DNA from: Defluviimonas salinarum
GTDB lineage: Bacteria; Pseudomonadota; Alphaproteobacteria; Rhodobacterales; Rhodobacteraceae
Assembly (NCBI RefSeq): GCF_026013545.1
Contig: NZ_JAPDOG010000005.1
Coordinates: 124,001 to 188,000 of the forward strand
Length of the DNA: 64,000 nucleotides
Direction: 5' to 3'
Below, one piece after another: positions 1 through 9,811 of this stretch (position 1 is its first letter; each line of letters opens with the position of its first letter). The notes beneath the pieces are model-generated. The model searched no databases. It was not told where the DNA came from and worked only from the letters and a program-made list of their open reading frames with translations. Both the position numbers and the translations under genes were made by a program.

Positions 1-142
1 TGGGGCTTGCGAAGCTTCTGGGTTAAACAGTCTCTATTCCGGCTGAAATCGCGCCTGACCGGCGGTTGCTCACGACGCTTCACGGGAAGATGACTTGCCG
101 TGGGTCCGAGTTCCGCCATGCTTCGGCAAACCGGAGGACGCC
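1..142. other. Non-coding leader upstream of msrA
   Basis: I see no gene in this stretch. It ends with the ribosome-binding sequence GGAGG (133-137) of msrA. A short inverted pair (TTGCCG near 96, CGGCAA near 124) could form a weak hairpin in the msrA leader. A tRNA-like look around 105-120 does not hold up, because no 5' half is present. Confidence 0.5.
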
Positions 143-763
143 ATGCTGAGACTTGCCCTTGCCCTGACTTTTCTCGCCAGCCCGGCCCTGGCCGCGACCG
201 AAACCGCGATCGTCGCGGGCGGTTGCTTCTGGTGCGTGGAGGCGGATTTCGAAAGTGTGCCAGGGGTGAAGGAGGTCGTCTCGGGCTATACCGGCGGCAA
301 GACTGCCAATCCTACCTACAAGCAGGTCAGCCGCGGCGGCACCGGCCATTACGAGGCGGTCGAGATCCGCTACGACCCGGATAAGATCGGCTATCCGAAG
401 ATCCTCGAGATGTTCTTCCGCTCGGTCGACCCGACCGATGCCGGTGGCCAGTTCTGCGACCGGGGCGAAAGCTATCGCACTGCGGTCTTCGTGAAAGACC
501 AGGGTCAGCGCAACGCTGCCGAAGCCGCGAAGGCCGCGGCGGAACTGGCGCTTGGCCAGAAGATCGTGACGCCGATCCTGAAGGCGAAGCCGTTCTACAA
601 GGCCGAGGCCTACCACCAGAATTACTACAAGGGCACCGACCTGGTCCTCACCCGGCGCGGCCCGAAGCGGCAGGCGGAGGCCTACAAGTTCTACCGCAAG
701 GCCTGCGGCCGTGACGCGCGGATACAGGCGCTTTGGGGCAGCGCGGCGCCCTTCGCCCACTAG
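143..763 (+). CDS. msrA: Peptide-methionine (S)-S-oxide reductase MsrA, exported form
   Basis: Reduces the S-epimer of methionine sulfoxide in oxidised proteins. The 206-residue product carries the family motif GCFWC at residues 27-31, with Cys28 as the expected nucleophile, and a further Cys near the C-terminus (RKACGR) that could act as resolving Cys. An N-terminal hydrophobic stretch ending in SPALA looks like a signal peptide, so the enzyme probably works in the periplasm. I chose the ATG at 143 because GGAGG lies six bases upstream and the signal peptide starts there; an upstream in-frame start adds 16 unrelated residues. The gene meets rbsK tail to tail, the two stops sharing one CTAG. 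Confidence 0.93.
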   Translation: MLRLALALTFLASPALAATETAIVAGGCFWCVEADFESVPGVKEVVSGYTGGKTANPTYKQVSRGGTGHYEAVEIRYDPDKIGYPKILEMFFRSVDPTDAGGQFCDRGESYRTAVFVKDQGQRNAAEAAKAAAELALGQKIVTPILKAKPFYKAEAYHQNYYKGTDLVLTRRGPKRQAEAYKFYRKACGRDARIQALWGSAAPFAH

Positions 764-1629
764 GCCCGGAAGGCCTCAACCTCGTCGAGCGTCGGGATCG
801 CGTCGGCGGTGCCGTGGCGCGTGACCTTGAGGCTCGCCGCCGCGCCGGCAAGCGACAGCGCCGCGGCCGGCGGGCGGCCGGCATCGCGGGCGGCCGCGAA
901 ATAGCCCGCGAACGTGTCGCCTGCGCCGGTCGTGTCGACCGCGTGGACCTTCACGGGCGCGGCAACGGCGCGGTCGCCCTCCCGCGAGCGCCATTCGGCG
1001 CCTTCGGCGCCGCGCGTTACCAGAAGTTCCGGCACGTCGATCAGGTCGAGCCCGATCCCCATCGCGGCAGCGAGCTGGTCCGCCTCGACGGCATTCAGGG
1101 CCAGAACGGTGACGTTTTCCAGCACGGCCTGCACCGCGCCGATGTCGAAGGGGGCGGCGGAATAGATCACCCGCATGCCAAGCTCGCGCGCCAGTGCGGC
1201 CGCTTCGGCCTGATGCGCCGTCTCGTTTTGCAAGAGCAGCGTGTCGCTTGGCCCGGCACCGGCAAGCGCGGCGTCGATCAAGGAGAACGGCAGCGCCCAG
1301 TTGGCACCGGGAAAGAGCACGATAGCGTTCTCGCCGCCCGCATCGACATTGATGATCGCATGGCCCGAAGGCGTGTCGAGCCGGGCGATGTGCCGGGTAT
1401 CGACCCCCCATCCGGCGAGCCGGTCGACCGCCCAGGTACCATCGGATCCTACCGCGCCGATATGGACGACCCTCGCCCCGGCCTTGGCGGCGGCGGCGGA
1501 CTGGTTCGCGCCCTTGCCGCCAAGTCCCACCGTGTAGCTCTCGGCCGCCAGCGTCTCTCCGGGCGCCGGCAGATGCGGCACCCGGTAGAAGTGGTCGATA
1601 TTGATCGAGCCGAGATTGTAGATCGTCAT
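760..1629 (-). CDS. rbsK: Ribokinase, PfkB family
   Basis: Predicted to phosphorylate ribose to ribose 5-phosphate with ATP. The 289-residue protein has both PfkB signatures: the glycine-rich substrate loop GGKGAN (37-42) and the anion-hole/catalytic segment DTTGAGD (232-238), with Asp238 as expected base. It has no ribose transport genes beside it. Its ATG overlaps the maeB stop by four bases (ATGA), so it is probably translated from the maeB transcript. Substrate assignment within the PfkB family rests on overall resemblance; another pentose or nucleoside kinase activity is possible. Confidence 0.82.
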   Translation of the reverse strand: MTIYNLGSINIDHFYRVPHLPAPGETLAAESYTVGLGGKGANQSAAAAKAGARVVHIGAVGSDGTWAVDRLAGWGVDTRHIARLDTPSGHAIINVDAGGENAIVLFPGANWALPFSLIDAALAGAGPSDTLLLQNETAHQAEAAALARELGMRVIYSAAPFDIGAVQAVLENVTVLALNAVEADQLAAAMGIGLDLIDVPELLVTRGAEGAEWRSREGDRAVAAPVKVHAVDTTGAGDTFAGYFAAARDAGRPPAAALSLAGAAASLKVTRHGTADAIPTLDEVEAFRA

Positions 1630-3923
1630 CCCTGTCCCAGCCGGCAGGCGGCGATCACCGCCATGTTGAGGATATCGTTGACCGTGGAGCCCATCGAACA
1701 GATCTGGATCGGCTTGTCGACACCTGTGAGGATCGGGCCGATCACGGTCGCGCCCGCCATCTCCTGCAACAGCTTCACCGAGATCGAGGCCGAATGCCGC
1801 GCCGGTACGACGAGCACGTTGGCTGGGCCCGAGAGCCGGCAGAACGGGTAATGTGCCATCTGTTCGGGGTTGAGAGCGACATCCACCGTCATCTCGCCCT
1901 CGTATTCGAAGTCGACTCCGCGCTTGTCGAGCACGCGCGGCGCTTGGTGCATCTTGGTTGCGCGCTCCGAGACCGGGTAGCCGAAGGTCGAGAACGACAG
2001 GAACGCGACGCGCGGCTCGATCCCGAGGCCACGCGCGACGAGCGCGCCGCGCTCGGCGATGTCGGCGAGGTCGTTCTCGTCGGGCCATTCATGCACCAGC
2101 GTGTCGCCGAGAAAGATGATCCGGCCACGATGGACGATCGCGGTGATGCCGACGGCGCCATCCTCGGCCTTCACGTCGAAGACGTGGTTGATGAGGCCGA
2201 GCACATGGGCCGATTTGCGCGTGGCCCCGGAAACGAGTCCATCGCCGTGACCATGCGCCAGCATCAGTGCCGAGAAGACGTGCCGGTCGCGGGCGGCTAG
2301 ACGATGGACGTCGTGCCAGTCAAAGCCCTTGCGTTGCAGGCGCTCGTAGAGGAACTCCTTGTAAGTATCGAGATGCTTGGTGTTGGCGGCGTTCACCACC
2401 TCGATCTCGCCGACCGCGTCGACAAGGCCTTCGATGGTCAGCTTCTCGGCCACATCGTGCTCGCGACCGACCACCAGCGCCTTGCCGAGCCCGGCGCGCT
2501 GATAGGCCACCGCCGCGCGCAGCACGCGTGGGTCGTCGCCCTCGGCGAAGATCATCCGCGCCTGGGCGGCGCGGGCGCGGGCGTGGATGCCCTGCAGGAT
2601 CGACGCCGTCGGGTCCATGCGGCTCTTGAGGTGGAGCTCGTAGGCCTCCATGTCGATGATCGGACGGCGGGCGACGCCGGTATGCATCCCGGCCCTGGCG
2701 ACCGCCGGCGGGATGACGTGGATCAGGCGCGGATCGAACGGCGTCGGGATGATGTAGTCGCGTCCGAAGGAGAGCTTGCGGCCATAGGCCATCGCCACCT
2801 CTTCCGGCACCGGCTGGCGGGCCAGTTTCGCCAGCGCCTCGGCGCAGGCGATCTTCATCTCGTCATTGATCGCGCGGGCGTGGATGTCGAGGGCACCGCG
2901 GAAGAGATAGGGAAAGCCGAGGACGTTGTTGACCTGGTTCGGGTAGTCCGACCGGCCGGTGGCGACGATCGCGTCCTCGCGCACCTCATGCGCCTCTTCC
3001 GGCGTGATCTCGGGATCGGGGTTGGCCATCGCGAAGATGACCGGGTTCGGCGCCATCGAGGCGACCATCTCCTGCGTCACCGCGCCCTTGGCCGACACGC
3101 CGAGGAAGACGTCGGCGCCGCGCATCGCGTCCTCGAGCGTCCGCGCGTCGGTCTTGATCGCATGGGCCGATTTCCACTGGTTCATGCCTTCCTGGCGGCC
3201 CTGGTAGATGACCCCCTTGGTGTCGCACATGATGCAGTTTTCCGGCCGCGCACCCATCGTCTTGATCAGTTCAAGACACGCGATGCCCGCCGCCCCGGCG
3301 CCGTTCAGCACGATCCGGCAATCTTCGAGCCGCTTGCCCGACAGTTCCAGCGCGTTGATGAGCCCGGCGGCACAGATGACGGCGGTGCCGTGCTGGTCGT
3401 CATGGAACACCGGAATGTCCATGATCTCCTTCAGCCGGCTCTCGATGATGAAGCATTCCGGCGCCTTGATGTCCTCAAGGTTGATGCCGCCGAAGGTCGG
3501 GCCCATCAGGCTGACGGCCTTGATGATCTCGTCGGCATCCTCGGTATCGAGCTCGATGTCGATCGCATTCACGTCGGCGAAGCGCTTGAAGAGGACCGCC
3601 TTGCCTTCCATCACCGGCTTCGAGGCCAGGGCTCCGAGATTGCCGAGCCCGAGGATCGCGGTGCCGTTAGACACGACCGCGACCATGTTGCCCTTCACCG
3701 TGTAGTCATAGGCCGTCCCCGGATCGGCCGCGATCGCCTCGACCGGCACCGCGACACCCGGCGAATAGGCGAGCGAAAGATCGCGCTGCGTCGCCATCGG
3801 CTTCGACGCGTTGATCTCGTACTTCCCGGGCGTGGGGTTCAGGTGGTAGGCAAGCGCCTCTTCGGGCGTGACGCGGTTCTTCGGGGCCATAAGCGACGTT
3901 TCCTTGATCGTTTCCGCCGTCAT
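1626..3923 (-). CDS. maeB: NADP-dependent malic enzyme with C-terminal phosphotransacetylase-like domain
   Basis: Decarboxylates malate to pyruvate with NADP and supplies NADPH and pyruvate for gluconeogenic growth. The 765-residue length is that of the fused MaeB/Tme type: a malic-enzyme domain over roughly residues 1-430 ([18 protein letters not shown], nucleotide loop [11 protein letters not shown]) and a phosphotransacetylase-like domain over the rest. The family knows the second domain mainly as a regulator sensing acetyl-CoA. The start at 3923 has GAGGGA upstream; an in-frame ATG at 3890 is an alternative. The divergent neighbour is mutS, with about 95 bases between the two starts. Confidence 0.95.
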   Translation of the reverse strand: MTAETIKETSLMAPKNRVTPEEALAYHLNPTPGKYEINASKPMATQRDLSLAYSPGVAVPVEAIAADPGTAYDYTVKGNMVAVVSNGTAILGLGNLGALASKPVMEGKAVLFKRFADVNAIDIELDTEDADEIIKAVSLMGPTFGGINLEDIKAPECFIIESRLKEIMDIPVFHDDQHGTAVICAAGLINALELSGKRLEDCRIVLNGAGAAGIACLELIKTMGARPENCIMCDTKGVIYQGRQEGMNQWKSAHAIKTDARTLEDAMRGADVFLGVSAKGAVTQEMVASMAPNPVIFAMANPDPEITPEEAHEVREDAIVATGRSDYPNQVNNVLGFPYLFRGALDIHARAINDEMKIACAEALAKLARQPVPEEVAMAYGRKLSFGRDYIIPTPFDPRLIHVIPPAVARAGMHTGVARRPIIDMEAYELHLKSRMDPTASILQGIHARARAAQARMIFAEGDDPRVLRAAVAYQRAGLGKALVVGREHDVAEKLTIEGLVDAVGEIEVVNAANTKHLDTYKEFLYERLQRKGFDWHDVHRLAARDRHVFSALMLAHGHGDGLVSGATRKSAHVLGLINHVFDVKAEDGAVGITAIVHRGRIIFLGDTLVHEWPDENDLADIAERGALVARGLGIEPRVAFLSFSTFGYPVSERATKMHQAPRVLDKRGVDFEYEGEMTVDVALNPEQMAHYPFCRLSGPANVLVVPARHSASISVKLLQEMAGATVIGPILTGVDKPIQICSMGSTVNDILNMAVIAACRLGQG

Positions 3924-4017
3924 AGCGCCGCTTCCCTCGGGTCACAATGCACCGATTAGCGGCTTTTCCCCGGGAGCGCGGTTTTGTAGGGTCGCAGCGA
4001 GGATCGAGGGGGTGCGC

Positions 4018-6663
4018 GTGAACGCTCAGGACGGCAACGTGACGCCGATGATGGCGCAGTTTCTGGAGATCAAGGGGCGTTATCCGGACGCGCTCCTTTT
4101 CTACCGGATGGGCGATTTCTACGAGATGTTCTTCGATGATGCCGAGGCGGCGGCTTCGGCGCTCGACATCGCGCTGACCAAGCGCGGCCAGCATCTCGGC
4201 CAGGACATTCCGATGTGCGGCGTCCCGGTGCATTCCGCCGAGGGTTATCTTCTGACGCTCATCCGCAAGGGCTTCCGCGTCGCCATCGCCGAGCAGATGG
4301 AGGACCCGGCCGAGGCGAAGAAACGCGGCTCGAAATCGGTCGTGGCGCGCGACGTGGTGCGACTGGTGACGCCCGGAACGCTGACCGAGGAGTCGCTTCT
4401 GGAGGCACGGCGCCACAACTTCCTCGCCGCCTGGGCCGAGGTGCGCGACACGGCCGCCCTCGCCTGGGTCGATATCTCCACCGGCGAGTTCCGCGTGATC
4501 CCCTGCCCGATCTCCCGGCTCTCGCCGGAACTCGCGCGACTTGGCCCGCGCGAGGTCGTCGTCAGCGAGACGAAAGAGGCCGACCTGGCTGGATTAGTGT
4601 CTGATTCCGGGGCCGCGATGACGCCGCTCTCGCGCGGGTCCTTTGACAGTACCGGGGCCGAGAAACGCCTTTGCGAGCTTTTCGACGTCGCCACGCTCGA
4701 CGCCTTCGGCAGTTTCGACCGGGCCGAGGCTTCGGCGATGGGCGCGATCGTCGACTATCTCGACCTCACCCAGCGCGGCAAGCTGCCGCTCCTGCGCCCG
4801 CCGGTGAAGGAAATGCCGGGCGGCTCGGTGCAGATCGACGCCGCGACGCGACGCAATCTGGAGATCACCCAGTCGCTCTCGGGCGGTCGCGACGGCTCGC
4901 TGATCGCCGCGATCGACCGCACCGTGACCGCAGGCGGAGCGCGGCTTCTCGAACGGCGGCTCTCCGCCCCCTCGCGCGACCTCGCCGAGATCCGCGCGCG
5001 GCTCGAAGCGGTGCGGTTCCTCGCGGGCGAAGCCCGGCTCGCCGAGGCGCTGCGCGCCGATCTCAGGAAGGCGCCCGACATCGACCGGGCACTGTCGCGG
5101 CTCGCCCTCGACCGGGGCGGACCGCGCGATCTCGCCGCGATCCGCGCCGGGCTCGCCGAGGCCGGCTCCATCGCCCGGCGGCTTGACGGAGACATACCGG
5201 CCCGGCTCGCCGGCGCCGCCAAGGATCTCGTCGGTTTCGGCGATCTCGTTGCCTATCTCGATGCAGCCCTGGTGGCGGAGCCGCCGCTTCTGGCCCGCGA
5301 CGGCGGCTTCATCGCGGCCGGCCACAATCCGGAACTCGACGAGGCGCGGCAACTGCGCGACGAGGGTCGCGGCGTGATCGCTCGGATGCAGGCCGACTAT
5401 ATCACCGAGACGGGTATCCAGAGCCTCAAGATCAAGCACAACAACGTGCTTGGCTATTTCATCGAGACGACCGCGACCCATGCCGAGAAGATGCTCTCGG
5501 CGCCGCTGAACGAGACCTTCATCCATCGCCAGACCACGGCCAACCAGGTGCGCTTCACCACGGTCCCGCTGTCGGAGATGGAGACCCGGATCCTCAACGC
5601 CGGAAACCTCGCGCTCGAGATCGAAAAAAGGCTCTATGACGGCCTGAAAGCGATGGTTCTCGACACCTCCGTCCTCATCTCGCAAGCGGCCCGTGCGCTC
5701 TCGGAGATCGACCTCACCGCCGCCTTCGCCGATATCGCTCGCGGCGAGGACTGGTGCGAACCCACGGTCGACGACAGCCGCGCCTTCGAGATCGAGGGCG
5801 GGCGGCATCCCGTCGTGGAACGCGCGCTGAAACGCACAGGCGAGCCCTTCATCGCCAATGACTGCCTGCTGACCAGCGGCGAGACTCCGGCGATCTGGCT
5901 CCTGACCGGCCCGAACATGGCCGGCAAGTCGACCTTCCTGCGCCAGAACGCGCTCCTCGCGCTCCTCGCGCAGGCCGGCAGCTTCGTCCCGGCGCGCCGC
6001 GCCCACATCGGCCTCGTCAGCCAGCTCTTCAGCCGGGTCGGCGCGGCCGACGACCTCGCCCGCGGTCGCTCCACCTTCATGGTCGAGATGGTCGAGACGG
6101 CGGCGATCCTCAACCAGGCCGACGACCGGGCGCTCGTCATCCTCGACGAGATCGGCCGCGGCACCGCGACCTATGACGGCCTTTCGATCGCCTGGGCGAC
6201 GCTCGAACACCTGCATGACGTGAACCGTACAAGGGCGCTCTTCGCCACCCATTACCACGAGATGACCGCGCTCGCGCACAAGCTCGACGGGGTCGAGAAC
6301 GCCACTGTCGCGGTCAAGGAATGGGAAGGCGAGGTGATCTTCCTGCACGAGGTCCGAAAGGGCGCGGCTGATCGCAGCTACGGCGTGCAGGTCGCTCGCC
6401 TCGCGGGATTGCCGACGGCCGTTGTCGAACGGGCAAAGATCGTGCTGGACGCGCTGGAGAAAGGCGAACGCGAGGGCGGAACCCGCAAGCACACGCTGAT
6501 CGACGACCTGCCGCTCTTCAGTGCCGCGCCCGCCGCCACGGCGCGGCCGGTCAAACAGGAGTCGCAGCTGGAAGACCGGCTGTCCGCCCTTCATCCCGAC
6601 GAGATGACCCCACTCGAAGCCCTGGCCGCGCTCTACGAGCTCAAGGCCCTGACCGGCGACTGA
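4018..6663 (+). CDS. mutS: DNA mismatch repair ATPase MutS
   Basis: Recognises mismatches and small loops and starts methyl-independent repair with MutL. The mismatch-reading FYE motif is at residues 34-36, the Walker A loop GPNMAGKST at 631-639, followed by DEIGRGTATYDG and the ABC-type dimer motif near ATHYHE. I start it at the GTG at 4018 (881 residues) because a purine-rich GAGGGGG lies just upstream; further in-frame codons upstream give no family-like sequence. It is transcribed alone and ends at a GC-rich hairpin facing grpE. Confidence 0.95.
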   Translation: MNAQDGNVTPMMAQFLEIKGRYPDALLFYRMGDFYEMFFDDAEAAASALDIALTKRGQHLGQDIPMCGVPVHSAEGYLLTLIRKGFRVAIAEQMEDPAEAKKRGSKSVVARDVVRLVTPGTLTEESLLEARRHNFLAAWAEVRDTAALAWVDISTGEFRVIPCPISRLSPELARLGPREVVVSETKEADLAGLVSDSGAAMTPLSRGSFDSTGAEKRLCELFDVATLDAFGSFDRAEASAMGAIVDYLDLTQRGKLPLLRPPVKEMPGGSVQIDAATRRNLEITQSLSGGRDGSLIAAIDRTVTAGGARLLERRLSAPSRDLAEIRARLEAVRFLAGEARLAEALRADLRKAPDIDRALSRLALDRGGPRDLAAIRAGLAEAGSIARRLDGDIPARLAGAAKDLVGFGDLVAYLDAALVAEPPLLARDGGFIAAGHNPELDEARQLRDEGRGVIARMQADYITETGIQSLKIKHNNVLGYFIETTATHAEKMLSAPLNETFIHRQTTANQVRFTTVPLSEMETRILNAGNLALEIEKRLYDGLKAMVLDTSVLISQAARALSEIDLTAAFADIARGEDWCEPTVDDSRAFEIEGGRHPVVERALKRTGEPFIANDCLLTSGETPAIWLLTGPNMAGKSTFLRQNALLALLAQAGSFVPARRAHIGLVSQLFSRVGAADDLARGRSTFMVEMVETAAILNQADDRALVILDEIGRGTATYDGLSIAWATLEHLHDVNRTRALFATHYHEMTALAHKLDGVENATVAVKEWEGEVIFLHEVRKGAADRSYGVQVARLAGLPTAVVERAKIVLDALEKGEREGGTRKHTLIDDLPLFSAAPAATARPVKQESQLEDRLSALHPDEMTPLEALAALYELKALTGD

Positions 6664-6683
6664 GACGCGACCTCATCCCTTCT

Positions 6684-6730
6684 TCATTGCGGAAATACCC
6701 CACGGGGGTGCGGGGGTGTGAAACCCCCGC
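6684..6730 (+). repeat. GGAAATAC-hairpin intergenic repeat, copy 1
   Basis: A TTC-rich stretch, then GGAAATACCCC, a GGGGG tract and a hairpin. The same arrangement occurs at 47651-47703. Both copies lie between convergent genes (here mutS and grpE). Confidence 0.65.
6710..6730. terminator. Hairpin between mutS and grpE
   Basis: An 8-base-pair perfect stem (GCGGGGGT / ACCCCCGC) with a 5-base loop. It lies 46 bases after the mutS stop and 15 before the end of grpE, so it could end transcription from both sides. There is no clear T-run, so it may act with Rho or as an RNA end-stabiliser. Confidence 0.55.
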
Positions 6731-6745
6731 CCTCGACGCCGGAAC

Positions 6746-7294
6746 TCAGGACTTCGGCATCGAGCTGACGCCGACCTGCGCCGGGCGCAGCAGCCGTTCG
6801 TGGAGCATGAAGCCCTCGGTCATCACCTGGATGATGTCCCCCGCCTTGGTGCCGGGCACCGGCGCCTCGAACATCGCCTGATGCAGTTGCGGGTCGAAGC
6901 TCTCGCCGACCGCCGGCACGACCGGCTGGACGCCATGCTTACCGAGGACGCTGATCAACTCGCGCATGGTCAGCTCGACGCCCTCGATGAGGCCCTTGGC
7001 GGCAACGCGGCTTTCCTCGCTGGCCGCATCGAGCGCGCGCTTGAGGTTGTCGTAGACCGGCAGGAGATCGCGGGCGAGCTTGGAGCCGCCATATTGCTCG
7101 GCTTCGCGACGGTCGCGCTCGCCGCGCTTGCGGATGTTCTCGGCGTCCGCGAGCGCACGCATGAATCGGTCGCGCATCTCGTCACGTTCGGCCCGAAGCG
7201 CCTCAAGCTCTCCGGCCATCACGTCGATCTCGAGTCCCTCGTCGCCGATCAGCGCCTGATCCTCGGCAATCTCGTCTTTCTTCATGTCACTCAT
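6746..7294 (-). CDS. grpE: Nucleotide exchange factor GrpE
   Basis: Releases ADP from DnaK in the heat-shock chaperone cycle. The 182-residue protein has the family plan: an acidic N-terminus, a long coiled-coil-forming helix (roughly 25-80, ELEALRAERDEMRDRFMRAL and onward), then a beta domain with the conserved stretch near FDPQLHQAMFE. The start has AAGGGA nine bases upstream and lies four bases after the hrcA stop, so hrcA-grpE is one operon. dnaK and dnaJ are not in the window. Confidence 0.95.
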   Translation of the reverse strand: MSDMKKDEIAEDQALIGDEGLEIDVMAGELEALRAERDEMRDRFMRALADAENIRKRGERDRREAEQYGGSKLARDLLPVYDNLKRALDAASEESRVAAKGLIEGVELTMRELISVLGKHGVQPVVPAVGESFDPQLHQAMFEAPVPGTKAGDIIQVMTEGFMLHERLLRPAQVGVSSMPKS

Positions 7295-7298
7295 GGTC

Positions 7299-8366
7299 TT
7301 ATCCCTTGCGCTCCCCGGACAAGAGCCGTCCGACGAGTTGCGCCGTGTAGTCGACGATCGGCACGATGCGGCCATAGTTCAGCCGCGTCGGACCGATCAC
7401 ACCCACGGCACCGATGATCTTACGGTCAGCGTTCATATAGGGAGAGACCACCAGAGAGGAACCCGAAAGTGAGAAAAGCTTGTTCTCGGAGCCGATAAAA
7501 ATGCGCACACCTTCACCGGCCTCGGCAAGTTCGAGAAATTCCGCGATGTCGCGCTTGCGTTCCAGATCGTCGAAGAGCGTGCGGATCCGGTCAAGATCGG
7601 CCTCGTCGGCCTGGTCGATCAGGTTCGCCCGACCCCGGACGATGAGCCGCTCCGTCGCCTCGCCCGGATTCTCCCAGACCGCAAGCCCGCTTTCCACGAG
7701 TGCGTGCGCGGCGGCGTCGAGCTCCTGACGGCGCCGGGCAATCTCGGTCCGCATATGGACGCGAAGTTCGGAAAGTGTCCGGCCCTCGGCCAGCACGTTG
7801 AGGAAGTTGGCTGCCTCGCGCATCGAGGACGGCGTCTGGCCGAGAGGCGGAGTAAAGACACGGTTCTCGACCTGGCCGTCGGCGAAGACAAGCACCACGA
7901 GCGCGCGTTCGGGACCGAGGCTCACGAATTCTATGTGGCGGATCGGGGCTTCGTGCTTCGGCGTCAACACGAGGCTCGCGCCGTGAGTAATTCCGGACAG
8001 AGCCTGGCCGACGCGGTCGAGAAGCGAAGCGACCCCCGGCTCCTTGCCGCCCGTCGTCGCATCGATCGCTTCGCGGTCCTGGAGCGAGAGCGTCGAGACC
8101 TCCATCAACCCGTCGACGAACATCCTGAGACCGAGCTGGGTCGGGATCCGGCCGGCCGAGGTGTGGGGGCTGTCGAGAAGGCCGAGATATTCGAGATCCT
8201 GCATCACGTTGCGGATCGTCGCGGCCGAGACCTTCTCGCTCATCGCGCGGGTCAATGTGCGCGAGCCGACCGGATCACCGCTGTCGAGATACCCTTCGAC
8301 CACGCGCCGGAACACCTCCCGCGAACGGTCGTTCATCTCGGCCAGGATCTTTGCTCGGTCACTCAT
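7299..8366 (-). CDS. hrcA: Heat-inducible transcription repressor HrcA
   Basis: Represses groESL-type heat-shock operons by binding CIRCE elements. The 355-residue product opens with the winged-helix region ([19 protein letters not shown], then PVGSRTLTR) and continues into the HrcA sensor domain. I prefer the ATG at 8366 over the one at 8378: GGGGAAGG lies just before it, and the promoter at 8392-8420 would leave almost no leader for the earlier start. I see no CIRCE inverted repeat upstream, so the gene is not obviously autoregulated; its targets should lie elsewhere. Confidence 0.93.
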   Translation of the reverse strand: MSDRAKILAEMNDRSREVFRRVVEGYLDSGDPVGSRTLTRAMSEKVSAATIRNVMQDLEYLGLLDSPHTSAGRIPTQLGLRMFVDGLMEVSTLSLQDREAIDATTGGKEPGVASLLDRVGQALSGITHGASLVLTPKHEAPIRHIEFVSLGPERALVVLVFADGQVENRVFTPPLGQTPSSMREAANFLNVLAEGRTLSELRVHMRTEIARRRQELDAAAHALVESGLAVWENPGEATERLIVRGRANLIDQADEADLDRIRTLFDDLERKRDIAEFLELAEAGEGVRIFIGSENKLFSLSGSSLVVSPYMNADRKIIGAVGVIGPTRLNYGRIVPIVDYTAQLVGRLLSGERKG

Positions 8367-8391
8367 CGCCTTCCCCATATGGGTGCGGGAC

Positions 8392-8420
8392 AGTTAAAGA
8401 GCCAAGGCCCCAACCGTCAA
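8392..8420 (-). promoter_or_regulatory. Probable sigma-70 type promoter of hrcA-grpE
   Basis: On the minus strand TTGACG (8420-8415) and TTAACT (8397-8392) are separated by exactly 17 bases. Transcription would begin near 8385, about 20 bases before the chosen hrcA start. Confidence 0.55.
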
Positions 8421-8426
8421 TCGGGG

Positions 8427-8456
8427 TTGCATCCGCGGCCAAGCGGCCTGTATCTG
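8427..8456 (+). promoter_or_regulatory. Possible promoter of rph
   Basis: TTGCAT (8427-8432) and TATCTG (8451-8456) with an 18-base spacer, 28 bases before the rph start. It lies back to back with the hrcA promoter. Confidence 0.35.
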
Positions 8457-8483
8457 GCCGAAAGAGCGAGGAAAGGACGATCC

Positions 8484-9194
8484 ATGCGACCCTCTGGCCG
8501 GAAACTCGACGAGATGCGGGCGATCTCGATCGAAACGGGTGTCACCAAACACGCCGAGGGATCCTGCCTGATCCGTTGCGGCGACACCCATGTGCTCTGC
8601 ACCGCGACGATCGAGGACAAGGCGCCCTCGTTCCTGAAGGGCACCGGGCTCGGCTGGGTCACGGCCGAATACGGCATGCTGCCCCGCGCCACCAACACCC
8701 GCAATCGTCGTGAGGCGGCCGCCGGCAAGCAATCGGGAAGAACTCAAGAAATTCAAAGGCTTATCGGTCGTGCGCTGCGAGCCGGCGTGGACCGGGTGGC
8801 GCTTGGTGAGCGCCAGATCGTCGTGGATTGCGACGTGATCCAGGCCGACGGAGGCACCCGCTGCGCGGCGATCACCGGCGGTTGGGTGGCGCTCAGGCTG
8901 GCGGTCAACAAGCTCCTCAAGGCCGGGGTCGTGACCTCGGATCCGATCGTCGATCATGTGGCCGCGGTTTCTTGCGGTATCTATGCCGGCCAGCCGATCG
9001 CCGATCTCGATTACGCCGAGGACAGCGAGGCGGGAACCGACGGCAATTTCATCCTCACCGGACGCGGGCGTCTGATCGAGGTGCAGATGTCGGCCGAGGG
9101 CGCGACCTTCTCGCGCGACGAGATGGGCCGGCTTCTCGATCTCGCCGAGGCCGGGATCGCACGACTGGTCGAGGCGCAGAAGGCAGCGATCTGA
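8484..9194 (+). CDS. rph: Ribonuclease PH
   Basis: Phosphorolytic 3'-5' exoribonuclease that trims tRNA precursors. The 236-residue protein has the family's start ([11 protein letters not shown]), the arginine-rich segment [10 protein letters not shown] and the phosphate-binding stretch [25 protein letters not shown] lies nine bases before the ATG. It is the first gene of a plus-strand operon rph-rdgB-ridA-hemW-ybaN in which each junction overlaps or is very close. Confidence 0.96.
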   Translation: MRPSGRKLDEMRAISIETGVTKHAEGSCLIRCGDTHVLCTATIEDKAPSFLKGTGLGWVTAEYGMLPRATNTRNRREAAAGKQSGRTQEIQRLIGRALRAGVDRVALGERQIVVDCDVIQADGGTRCAAITGGWVALRLAVNKLLKAGVVTSDPIVDHVAAVSCGIYAGQPIADLDYAEDSEAGTDGNFILTGRGRLIEVQMSAEGATFSRDEMGRLLDLAEAGIARLVEAQKAAI

Positions 9195-9811
9195 TGCGGA
9201 AGTTCTCGGGCAAGCGGCTGCTGGTGGCGACCCACAACAAGGGCAAGCTGGCCGAGATCGCGGCACTTCTGGAACCCTACGGCATCGCCTGCGTCAGCGG
9301 CGGCGAGATGGGGCTGCCGGAGCCCGAGGAAACCGAGACGACCTTTGTCGGCAATGCCCGCATCAAGGCCCATGCCGCCGCAATGACGACAGGGCTCCCC
9401 GCGCTCGCCGATGACAGCGGCATCGAGGTCGACGGTCTTGGCGGCGCGCCGGGCGTCTATACCGCCGATTGGGCGATGACGCCTTCGGGGCGGGATTTCG
9501 TGCAGGCCATGACCCGGACCTGGGATGAGCTGGAGCGCGCGGGCGCCCCCTACCCCCGCCGTGCGCGGTTCCGGGCGGCGATGGTTTTGGCCTGGCCGGA
9601 CGGTCACGACGAGGTGTTCGAAGGCAAGGTAGAGGGCCAGGTCGTCTGGCCAATGCGCGGGGCCCAAGGACACGGCTACGATCCGATGTTCCAGCCGGAT
9701 GGCTACGACATGACTTTCGCGGAGATGGATCCGGCCAAGAAGAACCGGATCAGTCACCGCGCTGATGCGTTCGGAAAGCTGGTTGCCTGTTTCGAGGGAA
9801 GCGACGCATGA
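9194..9811 (+). CDS. rdgB: Non-canonical purine NTP pyrophosphatase (ITPase/XTPase)
   Basis: Removes dITP, ITP and XTP from the nucleotide pool. The 205-residue product has the HAM1/RdgB signatures ATHNKGKLAEI near the start, ADDSGIEVD in the middle and SHRADAFGKL near the end. The start codon shares one base with the rph stop (TGATG), so the two are translationally coupled. Confidence 0.95.
   Translation: MRKFSGKRLLVATHNKGKLAEIAALLEPYGIACVSGGEMGLPEPEETETTFVGNARIKAHAAAMTTGLPALADDSGIEVDGLGGAPGVYTADWAMTPSGRDFVQAMTRTWDELERAGAPYPRRARFRAAMVLAWPDGHDEVFEGKVEGQVVWPMRGAQGHGYDPMFQPDGYDMTFAEMDPAKKNRISHRADAFGKLVACFEGSDA

Noticed and set aside
100-136. A tRNA 3'-half look (GGTCCGAGTTCC followed by a C-rich stem)
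   Set aside because: No matching acceptor or D/anticodon arms lie upstream, and the T-stem needs wobble pairs. It is most likely chance.
8366-8484. A CIRCE element at hrcA
   Set aside because: No TTAGCACTC-type inverted repeat is present in the hrcA-rph gap.
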